Translations under genes and position numbers: made by a program
The notes under the pieces: model-generated
What the model was told of the DNA's origin: nothing
Database searches by the model: none
The model's input: the letters and a program-made list of their open reading frames with translations, nothing else
Shown: positions 1 through 8,510 of the stretch, one piece after another
How positions within the stretch are numbered: the first letter of the stretch is position 1
How the letters are laid out: every line of letters begins with the position of its first letter
Assembly: GCF_030814835.1 (NCBI RefSeq)
Contig: NZ_JAUSVS010000015.1
Location: forward strand, 1 to 64,000
Reading direction: 5' to 3'
DNA from: Caulobacter ginsengisoli
GTDB lineage: Bacteria; Pseudomonadota; Alphaproteobacteria; Caulobacterales; Caulobacteraceae
Length of the DNA stretch: 64,000 nucleotides

Positions 1-16
1 ACCACTCCACCGACGG

Positions 17-45
17 CCCGCCTGACGCTCAGAACGTCAGGCGGG
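17..45. repeat. Short perfect inverted repeat
   Basis: Two 11-base arms, CCCGCCTGACG at 17-27 and its exact complement at 35-45, flank a 7-base loop. No T-run follows on either strand, so it is not a textbook intrinsic terminator. It lies downstream of the minus-strand membrane-protein gene that ends at 239 and could act as an RNA 3'-end hairpin. Confidence 0.55.
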
Positions 46-88
46 CGTCCCGGAAGACAGCCTCACAATAACGGCAAGCCAACAGACA

Positions 89-217
89 AGTGGGCTCTTG
101 GGAACACACGGGATTTCAGGATTTAGCACTGCCGGATTGGGCGCGCCTGAAACCCCGTGTGCTCCGCAGAGCCCGCTCCACCACTTCGTGGTCCCCCTCG
201 CCCAACGGGCGAGGAAT
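89..217. repeat. Family B inverted repeat, copy 1 (left side truncated)
   Basis: The left arm (TGGGCTCTTGGGAACACACG from 91) pairs imperfectly with a right arm at 154-180. The right side continues through a small CCAC-ttc-GTGG hairpin and ends in a CTCGCCC/GGGCGAG hairpin followed by GAAT. The same arrangement is present at 56276-56442 and 63381-63552. In this copy the outer left module (end hairpin plus small hairpin) is missing, so it appears truncated. No protein is encoded here. Confidence 0.7.
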
Positions 218-238
218 GGCGCGAGCTAACCCAACGGC

Positions 239-1186
239 CTAGTCGCCATCCCCATCATCATCCGCCGCGGCCCCGAGCAGGGCCTGGCAGATGTAGGCGG
301 CGGGGGCGCCCACGGCGGCCAGGCCCAGGGCCCCGACCGCCGCCTGCAGGGCGTAGATCAGCAGGTAGCGCGGCGCGAAGGCGGCGTTCAGCGAGCTGAG
401 GTCGGGCTGAATGGCCTGCATCAGGCCCTGCGGGGGGCCGCCGGCCGGGTGGGTGGCCACGGTCAGGGCGAGGATGCCGATCCACAGCACCAGCACCGGC
501 AGGCCGGCCACGACATAGACGCCCAGGATCTTCCAGAACCGTCCCTTGGTCAGGCCCCAGCTGGAGAAGATGCGGATGCCCTTCTCGGCGACGGTCTGGG
601 CGGCGGCCAGCGACAGCTTGACCATCAGGAAGATCATGGCGGCAGCGCCCAACAGGCCCACGACGATGGCCGGGATCTTGGCCGAGAACGGCGCGGCGGC
701 CAGGCCCGCCTTCAGGGCGCCGGGGCCCGCGCCGATCACCAGGGCGATGGTGGCCCCGATCACCGTGGCGAAATAGGAGACGAACAGGATGATGGCGATC
801 ACGAAGCAGGAGACCACCAGCCGCAGCTCATCGGCGCCGAAGCGCAGATAGCCCAGGGCCGAGCCCTGTGGCCGCAGGATCGCCCGGTTCACGGCGCCCA
901 GGCTGATGGCGCCGGTCACCAGGCCGAAGGGCAGGGCGAAGACGATCTGGAAGCTGAAGATCTGGCGGGTCAGGTTCATCACCGTGGCCGGATCGGCGGT
1001 GGTCGGGCCGGCCCGCTGGATTTCCTGCATGGCCATCATCTGCGGCCCGATCATCTGGGCCATGGCCGCGATGGTCGCCGTCCCGCAGATCAGCGACCAG
1101 ATGAACCAAAAGACCGCCGTCATCGGGCGCTCGCGCAGCAGCCGATAGCCGGACAATGCCGCGTCCTTGAACGAAAAATCCTGCAT
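239..1186 (-). CDS. Hypothetical multi-pass inner-membrane protein
   Basis: This 315-residue protein begins MQDFSFKDAALSGYRLLRER and then alternates hydrophobic stretches with short loops, consistent with about six membrane segments. It ends in an acidic Asp-rich tail (DDDGDGD). I do not recognise a named family with certainty; similar uncharacterised proteins with a cytoplasmic N-terminal helix before the membrane region are common in this family of bacteria. It lies 31 bp downstream of the macB-like gene on the same strand, so it may be co-transcribed with the efflux pair. Its role is unknown. Existence as a gene is well supported by length, hydrophobic pattern and an ATG start. Confidence 0.8.
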   Translation of the reverse strand: MQDFSFKDAALSGYRLLRERPMTAVFWFIWSLICGTATIAAMAQMIGPQMMAMQEIQRAGPTTADPATVMNLTRQIFSFQIVFALPFGLVTGAISLGAVNRAILRPQGSALGYLRFGADELRLVVSCFVIAIILFVSYFATVIGATIALVIGAGPGALKAGLAAAPFSAKIPAIVVGLLGAAAMIFLMVKLSLAAAQTVAEKGIRIFSSWGLTKGRFWKILGVYVVAGLPVLVLWIGILALTVATHPAGGPPQGLMQAIQPDLSSLNAAFAPRYLLIYALQAAVGALGLAAVGAPAAYICQALLGAAADDDGDGD

Positions 1187-1217
1187 CTAACCCTCCATGC
1201 CGCCGCCCTGCCCGCCG

Positions 1218-3185
1218 CTATTCACGGGCCAGGGCCTCCACCGGATCCAGCGCCGCGGCGTTGCGGGCCGGAAGCCATCCGAACACCAGGCCGATGACCG
1301 TCGCCGTCCCGAAGGCGGCCAGGATCGACCAGGCTGAATAGACCAGTTCGAAGCTCGTCACGAACAGGCTGAAGATCCAGCCCAGCCCGAGCGACAGGCC
1401 CACGCCCGCCGCCCCGCCGATCAGGCAGACCAGCACCGCCTCGATCATGAACTGGCTCATGATATCGCTGCGCCGGGCCCCGATGGCGGTGCGCACCCCG
1501 ATCTCGCGGGTGCGCTCGCTGACCGAGACCAGCATGATGTTCATCACCCCGATGCCGCCGACCAGCAGCGAGATGCCGCCGATCGAGCCGAACAGCACCG
1601 AGAAGATCAGGGTGATCTGGCCCAGCTGCCGGCGCATGGTGTCGCTGGACATCACGAAGAAGTCCTGCTTGCGGTGCTGGGCCTTGAGCAGCTGGACGAT
1701 GGCCTTCTCGGCCGCCGAAGCCGAGGCGCCATCGGCCAGCCGCACGGTGATCTGGGCGACGTTGGGCTGGCGCACCAGGCGGGCCATCAGGGTGGTGTAG
1801 GGCGTCCAGACCTGCAGGTTCGAGCCCTGGAAGATGGCCGCCATGCCCTCGGGCTTTTCGGTCACCCCGACCACCCGCACCGGGACGTCGCCCAGCAGCA
1901 CCACCTGGCCGACGGGGTCGGTGTCCGGGAACAGCTTGGTCGCGGTGGCGTCGTCGATCACCGCCTCCTGGGCCCCGCTGGCCACCGAGGCGGCGGTGAA
2001 GCTGCGGCCCTTGGCGATGGCGACGTTCTGGACGCGGAAATACTGGTCGCTGACCCCCAGGATGGTGCCGTTGCCCGACACGGCGCCGGCCCGCACCACC
2101 CGGCCGGTGGCGACGGTGGGGCTGACGCTGTCGACATAGGGCTGGCCTTCCAGGAGGGTGACATCGCGGGGGGTGAGGCTGCGCACGCGGCCCGCCCTCT
2201 CGTCCCCCGCCCCCTGGCCCGGGAAGATGTTGACGGTGTCGGAACCCAGCGTGCCGACACTGGACATGATCGACTTCTGGGCCCCGCCGACGATGGAGAG
2301 GATCGAGACCACCGAGGCGATGCCGATGATGATGCCCAGCATGGTCAGCACGGTGCGCAGCCGGTGGGCGTTCATGGCCAGCAGGGCCTGGCGCAGGGCG
2401 TCGCCCATGCGGTCCAGGGTCGCGGTCCAGGATTCCTTGCCGAGGTCCGCCGAAATGGGATGGGCCGGGCCGCTGGCCTGCTGCGGGCCATTGGGGCGGT
2501 CGGAGACCACCTCGCCGTCGGAGAGCTCGATGATCCGCCGGGCGTTGTCGGCCACCTTGGCGTCGTGGGTGACCAGGATGATGGTGTGGCCCTCGGCGTT
2601 CAGCTCCTTGAGGATGGCCATCATCTCGGCCCCGCTTCGGGTGTCGAGGGCGCCGGTCGGCTCGTCGGCCAGGATGACCTGGCCGCCGTTCATCAGGGCC
2701 CGGGCGACGCTGACCCGCTGCTGCTGGCCGCCGGAGAGCTGGTTGGGGCGGTGGCCCAGGCGGTCGCCGAGGCCCAGGCGGGTGAGCAGGGCCGTGGCCC
2801 GCTCGCGCCGGACCTTGGCCCCGCGGCCGGCATAGACGGCCGGGGCCTCGACATTGCCGCGGGCGTCCTGGTCGGGCAGCAGGTGGTAGCGCTGGAAGAT
2901 GAAGCCGAAATGCTCGCGGCGCAGGGCGGCCAGCTCGTCGGGCAGCATCTTGCGGACATTGCGGCCGGCGACCCGGTAGGTTCCCTTGGTGGGCCGGTCC
3001 AGGCAGCCCAGGATGTTCATCAGGGTCGACTTGCCCGAGCCCGACTGGCCGATGATGGCCACCATCTCGCCGGCCTCGATGGTCAGGTTTATGGCCTTGA
3101 GGGCGTCGATCGGGGTCTCGCCGGAGGGATAGCTGCGCCAGACGTTCCTGAGGCTGATCAGCGGCGGGGGCGCTTCCTCGGTCAT
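1218..3185 (-). CDS. macB: MacB-type ABC transporter, fused ATPase and permease
   Basis: The 655-residue protein has an N-terminal ABC ATPase (Walker A GQSGSGKST near residue 44, signature LSGGQQQR near 148, Walker B ending DEPTGALD). A MacB-type membrane region follows: one membrane helix near 280, a large periplasmic domain (about 300-520), and three C-terminal FtsX-like helices. In this family ATP hydrolysis in the cytoplasm drives periplasmic conformational change that pushes macrolides, peptides or lipoprotein-like substrates into a TolC-type outer-membrane channel. It lies 8 bp downstream of the adaptor gene macA on the same strand. No tolC-like gene is in the window. The substrate cannot be deduced from sequence. 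Confidence 0.92.
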   Translation of the reverse strand: MTEEAPPPLISLRNVWRSYPSGETPIDALKAINLTIEAGEMVAIIGQSGSGKSTLMNILGCLDRPTKGTYRVAGRNVRKMLPDELAALRREHFGFIFQRYHLLPDQDARGNVEAPAVYAGRGAKVRRERATALLTRLGLGDRLGHRPNQLSGGQQQRVSVARALMNGGQVILADEPTGALDTRSGAEMMAILKELNAEGHTIILVTHDAKVADNARRIIELSDGEVVSDRPNGPQQASGPAHPISADLGKESWTATLDRMGDALRQALLAMNAHRLRTVLTMLGIIIGIASVVSILSIVGGAQKSIMSSVGTLGSDTVNIFPGQGAGDERAGRVRSLTPRDVTLLEGQPYVDSVSPTVATGRVVRAGAVSGNGTILGVSDQYFRVQNVAIAKGRSFTAASVASGAQEAVIDDATATKLFPDTDPVGQVVLLGDVPVRVVGVTEKPEGMAAIFQGSNLQVWTPYTTLMARLVRQPNVAQITVRLADGASASAAEKAIVQLLKAQHRKQDFFVMSSDTMRRQLGQITLIFSVLFGSIGGISLLVGGIGVMNIMLVSVSERTREIGVRTAIGARRSDIMSQFMIEAVLVCLIGGAAGVGLSLGLGWIFSLFVTSFELVYSAWSILAAFGTATVIGLVFGWLPARNAAALDPVEALARE

Positions 3186-3193
3186 GGGCGGGA

Positions 3194-4345
3194 CTACTTG
3201 GACTCAGGCTTGGGGACGCCCGAGATCTTGGCGTTCCAGGCGTCGCCCACCACCACCTTCTCGCCGGCCTTCAGCCCGCTCAGCACCTGGAAGCGGGCGT
3301 TGTCGATCACGCCCACCTTGACCTTGCGCTCGGCGGTGGTCCCGTCGGGGTTCAGCACCTTGACCCGGTAGAGGCCGTCCGCCCCGCGCTTGCCCAGGGC
3401 CCCGGCGGGGCCGGTCAGCACCCGCTTGGCCTCGCCCAGCACGATGGAGACCTGGGCGGTCATCGACGAGCGCAGCCGCCCGTCGGTGTTGGGCACGTCG
3501 AAGAGGGCGTTGTAATAGATGGCCGTGTTGGCCGGGGCGGTGAGCAGGTCGCCGGCGCTCTCGGGGGCCGGCTCGACGCTGCGCAGGGTGGCGTAGTAGC
3601 GGCGGTCGGCGTCGCCCAGGATGGTGAACCAGACCGGCTGGCCGGGCCGGACATTGATCACGTCGGCTTCCGAGACCTGGGCCCGCACGGTCATGACGTC
3701 CATCCGGGCCAGCCGCAGCAGGGTGGGGGCCATCTGGACGGCGTTCACCGTCTGGCCCTGGCGGACCAGTATGGCGGCGACCACCCCGTCGATGGGGGCG
3801 ATGATGTTGGTGCGGCCAAGGTCGACCTTGGCCTTGTCCACCGCGATGCGGGACTGGCGGACCACGGCCGCCGAGGTGGCGGCGGCGGCCCGGGCGATGG
3901 CGACCTGGGCGGCGGCCTGGTCATAGGCGGCCTTGGCGGCATAGCCCTGGTCCATCAGCGATTTCGACCGCGACAGGTCCAGCTCGGCCTTGCGCAGGGT
4001 GGCGATGTCCATGGCCTGGCGCCCTTCCTGGGCGGCCAGGGCGGCCTGGGCGTTCTGCAGGGTGTTGAGCTGGATGGCGGGGTCGATGACCGCCAGCAGC
4101 TGGCCCTTATGGACCACGTCGCCCAGCTGGACCTTCAGCGACTGGATCTGGCCGGTGGCCTGGGCCCCGACATTGACCACCTCGAGCGGCTGCAGCGTGC
4201 CGGCGCTGAGCACGGTGTTCTGGACATCGCCGATGGCGACCGGCTCGGTCAGGTAGCGGCCGGCCGCCTGCTGCCCACCCTTGCCGCAGGCCGCGCAGAC
4301 GAGCAGCAGCCCCGCGAGGAGGATCCTGGCCACAGTCCTGTTCAT
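3194..4345 (-). CDS. macA: MacA-type periplasmic adaptor subunit
   Basis: This 383-residue membrane-fusion protein starts MNRTVARILLAGLL and has a signal sequence ending in a Cys-containing stretch (VCAACGKGG), suggesting a lipoprotein anchor. A split lipoyl domain brackets a long alpha-helical hairpin rich in Ala, Gln and Lys (about residues 80-170), followed by beta-barrel and membrane-proximal domains. It should bridge MacB to an outer-membrane channel. I placed the start at the ATG at 4345. The frame is open for another 90 codons upstream, but that extension is Arg/Pro-rich, lacks protein-like features and runs into the family A inverted repeat. The gene precedes macB by 8 bp, forming a two-gene operon. 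Confidence 0.9.
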   Translation of the reverse strand: MNRTVARILLAGLLLVCAACGKGGQQAAGRYLTEPVAIGDVQNTVLSAGTLQPLEVVNVGAQATGQIQSLKVQLGDVVHKGQLLAVIDPAIQLNTLQNAQAALAAQEGRQAMDIATLRKAELDLSRSKSLMDQGYAAKAAYDQAAAQVAIARAAAATSAAVVRQSRIAVDKAKVDLGRTNIIAPIDGVVAAILVRQGQTVNAVQMAPTLLRLARMDVMTVRAQVSEADVINVRPGQPVWFTILGDADRRYYATLRSVEPAPESAGDLLTAPANTAIYYNALFDVPNTDGRLRSSMTAQVSIVLGEAKRVLTGPAGALGKRGADGLYRVKVLNPDGTTAERKVKVGVIDNARFQVLSGLKAGEKVVVGDAWNAKISGVPKPESK

Positions 4346-4463
4346 GATGGAGACGCCCGAGCCCTTAACTGAACGCTGATATGGCCCCGGGCGGCGGCGG
4401 CGGCAAGTCCGCGCCGCTGCGGCCTGTGGGCGCGATCCGTCCAGCGCTGCGGGTGGGGCGGGC

Positions 4464-4700
4464 GTGGGATTAAACTGGGAAGGAAGATAAGGGAAAGAAG
4501 AAGCGTAAGCGGCCGGGATGCGGCATCGTCGTGGATAGCCGCATGGGCCTGCTTGCGGCGCGCTGGCTGACCCCGCGACCAATTCTATAGAGGCGCTTCG
4601 CGCCTCAAAAGACACGCCTTGAAGACGATCCGGGGCGCGTCCGGACCACAGGCGCTTACGCTTCTTCTTTCCCTTATCTTCCTTCCAAATTTAATCCCAC
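4464..4700. repeat. Family A long inverted repeat, copy 1
   Basis: A 48-base left arm (4464-4511, beginning GTGGGATTAAACTGGGAAGG) and a right arm (4653-4700) are complementary with only two mismatches. Between them sits a small hairpin, GAGGCGC at 4590-4596 and GCGCCTC at 4600-4606. Related elements occur at 34542-34776 and 48020-48220. It occupies the 380-bp gap between the start of macA and the end of the small membrane-protein gene, and I see no gene in that gap. No terminal T-run or transposase is present, so it resembles a non-autonomous palindromic repeat. Confidence 0.85.
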
Positions 4701-4725
4701 ATCGGCCGCTCCGAGGGCTTCAAAA

Positions 4726-4956
4726 TCAGGCCTCCGGCGGATCGCCCGCCGCCTCGTCCTCTTCCGGGTCGCCGCGCTGGGCCTCGATGACGTGCTTGCT
4801 GGGCGGATCGAACACCATGCCAAAGCCCAGCAGGGCGGCCATGGCCAGGGCGCCCTTGGCCCGCTTGCCGCCGAACTGCAGGCCAATCCAGGCGACCAGC
4901 GGCGCCAGGACCAGGAAGGCCCCCAGAGCGATCAGGATTTGCAGCCAGCCCGGCAT
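4726..4956 (-). CDS. Small membrane protein, function unknown
   Basis: The 76-residue protein (MPGWLQILIALGAFLVLAPL...) has one hydrophobic segment at about 5-28 and a second shorter one at about 37-52. An acidic, hydrophilic C-terminus (GDPEEDEAAGDPPEA) follows. It lies 31 bp downstream of the BchE-type gene on the same strand and may be translated from the same message. No family name is recognised. The ATG start, the membrane pattern and the hydrophilic tail argue that it is a real small gene rather than chance coding in GC-rich DNA. Confidence 0.7.
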   Translation of the reverse strand: MPGWLQILIALGAFLVLAPLVAWIGLQFGGKRAKGALAMAALLGFGMVFDPPSKHVIEAQRGDPEEDEAAGDPPEA

Positions 4957-4987
4957 GGGATTCCTCCGACCGGGCGGATATAGGGCG

Positions 4988-6514
4988 TCAGGACACCTTG
5001 ACCAGGGCCAGCCTGGCCGGCCGGGTCTGCATGGACTGCTCGCCGGCGTCCTGCGGCGCCCCCCAGAACTCCGCCAGGGTCGGGCCGTCCTTCACGCGGC
5101 GGTCGCGGAACAGGAAGTTCCACAGCTCGAACGGCCAGACCCGGCGGCCCATCTGGTAGTACCAGCGCTGGGCGCGGCGCACGCTGGGGTCCTTCAGGGT
5201 GAGGACACGCCACAAAGCGCGCGGGCGCAGCTGCATGACGGCCTCGGCGAACTTGACCCAGAGCAGCACCCGCCAGGGCGGCATGTGGCGGGTGGCCAGG
5301 ACCTGGTGCTTGTAGTCCCAGCGGCGGCGGTCCAGCTGGATCACCGTCCGTCCCGCCGCCAGCCGGAAGAAGGGCGTCCAGCGGTGCGGGGTGACATAGA
5401 GCAGCTGCACCTGGTCGGGATCGTAGGCCAGCAGCTGGCGCAGGCCGCGCCAGTGGTCGGCGTCGGTCTCCTCCTCGAACCCGACCACCCAGCTGGCCAT
5501 GGAGAGGATGCCGTGTTTCCGCAGCAGCCGCACCGCCTCGCGGTCGGTGGCCGTGGCCCCGCCCTTGCGGATCATCTGCAGGGTGGCCTCGTCGGTGCTT
5601 TCGAGGCCCAGCAGGAAGCGCTCCCAGCCGGCCTGGCGGTAGAGATGCAGGATGTCGGCGTCGCGGACGATGTCGTCGGCCCGGGTCGAGCCGACCAGGA
5701 TCAGCTTGACGTTCTCGGCGATCAGCGCCTCGAGGAAGGCCTTCCAGACGCGGCGCGAGGAGGTGGGGTTCTCGTCGGCGAAATTGATCACCTCGACCCC
5801 GTGGTTGCGGGCCAGGTCCGCCAGCTCGCGGGCGAACTTCACCGGGTCGCGATGGCGCCACTTGGTCCAGAAGCCGCGCTGGCCGCAGTAGTTGCAAAGG
5901 TGCGGGCACCCCCGCGAGAACTGCGCCACCACCGCCCGCTTGCCGCCCCAGTAGCTGTAGCGGGCGTGGTCGATCAGCTCCCAGCCGATGCGGCAGGCGT
6001 CCAGGTCCTGGATCATCGGGGCCGGGCCGGTGCTGCGGGCCCGGCCCTCAGCTGTGCGGAAGGCGACGCCGGGGATGTCCGATAGCGGGCGGTTGTTTTC
6101 GAGGGCCGCCATCACGCGCCGGCCGGTCTCCTCGCCCTCGCCGATGACGATGACGTCGACCTGAGGCTCCTCGTCCAGCACCTCGCGCCAGTGATAGCTG
6201 GGAAAGACCCCGCCGTAGACGATCCAGGCGTCCGGCAAGACCTGGGCGACGGCCCGCGACAGCGCCGCAATCACCGGATGGCCCGAGGTCGAGCCGGAAT
6301 GGCCGAACAGCACCGCGTCGGGGCGGTAGGTGACCACCTCGCGCAGGATCGAGGCCGTCGACATCGGCCCGAACTCGGCGTCGAGCAGCTTGACCCTGTG
6401 CCCGTCATCGATGAGCGGCCCCCCCACCGCCAGCAGGCCCAGCGGCGGCAGGTGGTCGTCGGGAATGCGGCTGCCAATGGAGGGGTGCGGGGCGTTGATC
6501 AGCAGGATGCGCAT
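4988..6514 (-). CDS. bchE: BchE-type cobalamin-dependent radical SAM protein
   Basis: The 508-residue protein has an N-terminal B12-binding Rossmann-type domain (about 1-140, starting MRILLINAPHPSIGSR). A radical-SAM domain follows with the [4Fe-4S] motif C-x3-C-x2-C in RGCPHLCNYCGQRGFW. The downstream blocks FADENPTSS, VGSTRADDIVRDADILHLYR, TPHRWTPFFRL and the C-terminal GPTLAEFWGAPQDA match what I recall of BchE. That oxygen-independent enzyme forms the isocyclic ring of bacteriochlorophyll from Mg-protoporphyrin monomethyl ester. No other bch, puf or crt gene is in the window, so it may serve photosynthesis genes elsewhere or be a relict or repurposed cyclase. The family assignment is firmer than the exact function. 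Confidence 0.78.
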   Translation of the reverse strand: MRILLINAPHPSIGSRIPDDHLPPLGLLAVGGPLIDDGHRVKLLDAEFGPMSTASILREVVTYRPDAVLFGHSGSTSGHPVIAALSRAVAQVLPDAWIVYGGVFPSYHWREVLDEEPQVDVIVIGEGEETGRRVMAALENNRPLSDIPGVAFRTAEGRARSTGPAPMIQDLDACRIGWELIDHARYSYWGGKRAVVAQFSRGCPHLCNYCGQRGFWTKWRHRDPVKFARELADLARNHGVEVINFADENPTSSRRVWKAFLEALIAENVKLILVGSTRADDIVRDADILHLYRQAGWERFLLGLESTDEATLQMIRKGGATATDREAVRLLRKHGILSMASWVVGFEEETDADHWRGLRQLLAYDPDQVQLLYVTPHRWTPFFRLAAGRTVIQLDRRRWDYKHQVLATRHMPPWRVLLWVKFAEAVMQLRPRALWRVLTLKDPSVRRAQRWYYQMGRRVWPFELWNFLFRDRRVKDGPTLAEFWGAPQDAGEQSMQTRPARLALVKVS

Positions 6515-6792
6515 GGGGAAGCTCCTTGGCGTTGGGCCAAGGTCGGCTCCCGGGCCTGGGCGGGGAACCGGGCAGGGTTGGGCGATGTCGTGACAGGGCC
6601 GGACGAGTGCGGACGGTGTGGCGCCGAACCGGACGTTTGAGAGCGCCTAGCTGGGGGATGTCGTCAACCTCTTTCCAAACCGGCGCGACAGGAGGACAAC
6701 TATGCGTAGCAGCGTCATTGGCCAGGGCGTTAAGTTGCGCGACAATCGCCCTGTTGGATGCGGCAAAACGCAACCCAGGGAGGGTCTTTTGA

Positions 6793-7218
6793 ATGAAAGA
6801 ATCTGAATTAGAAGCCGCCGTAATCGCTGCCTATAAGAAGCGGTACAATTGGAAGTCGGTCATCGTATCGGCAATGACGCACAATGTTGCGGGTGGATCG
6901 CTCGTTGTTGTTGATTACATTGACGAGGAGGATAAGGAAGGTGACGAGGCCTGTTATGCCACCGATCCTTCCAATATTAGAATATTCAAAACCACGGCAG
7001 AACTGACGAATTACATACAGAGTAGGGGTTCTTTCCGGGAATGGATATTTACCGGGCAGGGCGTTGCGGCGACGGCGTTCCTGATATGTTTGATCTCGGT
7101 GATCGTGCTGACCATGGTCCAGACTAAAAATCAGGCGGCGCTCGATGCATTGGAAAAAATACTGATCCTTGCGGCGGGATTTTTCTTCGGAAATAACGCT
7201 GCCGGGCGCCGGGGCTGA
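6793..7218 (+). CDS. Orphan membrane-anchored protein of lower GC content
   Basis: The 141-residue protein (MKESELEAAVIAAYKKRYNW...) has a soluble N-terminal domain (1-85). Two hydrophobic segments follow, about 92-113 (TAFLICLISVIVLTMV) and about 120-135, and it ends in NNAAGRRG. A good ribosome-binding site (GGGAGGG) lies upstream of the ATG. Its codons use A and T at third positions far more than any neighbour, for example ATT, AAT and GAA instead of GC-ending codons. That suggests recent acquisition. I recognise no family. It stands alone between the divergently oriented BchE-type gene and the FAD oxidase, with no nearby integrase or repeat. Confidence 0.75.
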   Translation: MKESELEAAVIAAYKKRYNWKSVIVSAMTHNVAGGSLVVVDYIDEEDKEGDEACYATDPSNIRIFKTTAELTNYIQSRGSFREWIFTGQGVAATAFLICLISVIVLTMVQTKNQAALDALEKILILAAGFFFGNNAAGRRG

Positions 7219-7286
7219 CCAGCATAGATGGGCCTTGGATTTCTTTGTGAGGCTGCTGGCCCAGTGCTTGCCCGAAAGAGGCTAAT

Positions 7287-8438
7287 TTGACCCGAGCATC
7301 ATACGACACCGCCGTCATCGGCGCCGGCGTGTTCGGGGCCTGGACGGCCGAGCGGCTGCGGGCCGCCGGGCAGAGGGTGCTGTTGGTCGACGCCTGGGGG
7401 CCGGCCCATGCGCGGGCCTCTTCGGGCGGGGAATCGCGGCTGACGCGGACGGCCTATGGGGCGGACGCCATCTACAGCCGGATGGCGCGGGAGTCGCTGG
7501 CCGACTGGCGGGCGCTGTCGGATGGGGCCGACCTGCCGCTGCTGCACCGGACCGGGGTGCTGTTCTTCTTCGACCGGGACGATCCCTACGCCCGCGACAG
7601 TCAGGCGCTGCACGCCGAGTTGGGCTTGCCGATGCAGACCCTGCAGCCGGATGAATTGGCTCGGCGCTATCCGCAGGTCGATTGGGCCGGGGTGAAGTTC
7701 GGGCTGCTGGAGCCGGAGGGCGGCATCCTGATGGCCCGGCGGGCGGTGCAGACCCTGGTGGAACGGTTCGTGGCCGCCGGGGGCGTCTATGGGCGCGACG
7801 CTGTCCTGCCGCCGACCAATTCCGATTGGCTGGAAACCGCCGATGGCGGCCGCATCGGGGCCGCCAGTTTCGTCTTCGCCTGCGGGCCCTGGCTGCCCAG
7901 GCTGTTTCCCGACCTGCTGGGGAACCGGATCTTTCCGACCCGGCAGGAGGTCATGTTCTTTGCCCCGCCGGCCGGGGATGCGCGGTTCGGGCCGGACGCC
8001 CTGCCCGGCTGGGTCGATTTCAATGGCGGCGACATGGTCTATGGCATGCCCGACCTGGAGGGGCGGGGCTTCAAGCTGGCCATCGACCGCCACGGCCCGC
8101 CGGTCGATCCGGACCGGGGCGACCGCATGGTGACCAAGGCCGGGCTGGAGGAGGCCCGGGCCTATCTGGCCCGCCGTTTTCCGGCCCTGGAGGGCGCCCA
8201 GCTGGTCGAGACCCGGGTCTGCCAGTACGAGAACAGCCATAACGGCGACTTCCTGATCGACCGCCATCCGGCCTGGGACAATGTCCTGCTGGTCGGGGCC
8301 GGGTCGGGGCACGGCTTCAAGCATGGCCCGGCGGTCGGACGGCTGGCGGCGGAACTGCTGCTGGATCCGGCGGCGGGGCCGCAGCCGCGCTTCGCCCTGG
8401 CGGCCAAGGGTTCGAGCCAGCAGCGCAGCGTGCACTGA
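7287..8438 (+). CDS. FAD-dependent amine oxidase, monomeric sarcosine oxidase type
   Basis: The 383-residue protein has an N-terminal FAD-binding GxGxxG motif (AVIGAGVFGAW) and a following acidic residue in LLVDAW. The SGGESRLTRTAYG block is typical of the SoxA/SolA (sarcosine and N-methyltryptophan oxidase) branch of the DAO family. The C-terminal GAGSGHGFKHGPAVG is the second FAD-contacting motif and its Cys or nearby residue may hold the flavin. Such enzymes oxidatively remove N-methyl or amine groups, giving aldehyde or imine plus hydrogen peroxide. Translation probably starts at TTG 7287 behind GAAAGAGG. The substrate is not predictable from context. Confidence 0.85.
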   Translation: MTRASYDTAVIGAGVFGAWTAERLRAAGQRVLLVDAWGPAHARASSGGESRLTRTAYGADAIYSRMARESLADWRALSDGADLPLLHRTGVLFFFDRDDPYARDSQALHAELGLPMQTLQPDELARRYPQVDWAGVKFGLLEPEGGILMARRAVQTLVERFVAAGGVYGRDAVLPPTNSDWLETADGGRIGAASFVFACGPWLPRLFPDLLGNRIFPTRQEVMFFAPPAGDARFGPDALPGWVDFNGGDMVYGMPDLEGRGFKLAIDRHGPPVDPDRGDRMVTKAGLEEARAYLARRFPALEGAQLVETRVCQYENSHNGDFLIDRHPAWDNVLLVGAGSGHGFKHGPAVGRLAAELLLDPAAGPQPRFALAAKGSSQQRSVH

Positions 8439-8444
8439 TGTGTG

Positions 8445-8458
8445 AGTGAGTATTCACT
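8445..8458. promoter_or_regulatory. Candidate operator AGTGA-N4-TCACT
   Basis: A perfect 5+5 inverted repeat (AGTGA, spacer GTAT, TCACT) lies 53 bp before the DUF2339 gene and just after the FAD-oxidase stop. The shape resembles TetR-family operators. No TetR-type regulator is encoded nearby, so the assignment is tentative. Confidence 0.3.
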
Positions 8459-8510
8459 TGCATTGTTTCGGCCCGTGTGACAGGGTCATCCATCCTTTGC
8501 GGAGCGGACG

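Noticed and set aside
4346..4615. Long N-terminal extension of MacA
   Set aside because: It runs through the family A inverted repeat and lacks a signal or homology; the lipoprotein signal begins at 4345.
4464..4700. Family A as a plain intrinsic terminator
   Set aside because: The stem is very long with a complex loop and no T-run, and it lies upstream of macA as well as downstream of another gene.
4988..6514. Reading the window as part of a photosynthesis gene cluster
   Set aside because: Only the BchE-type gene is present; neighbours are unrelated.
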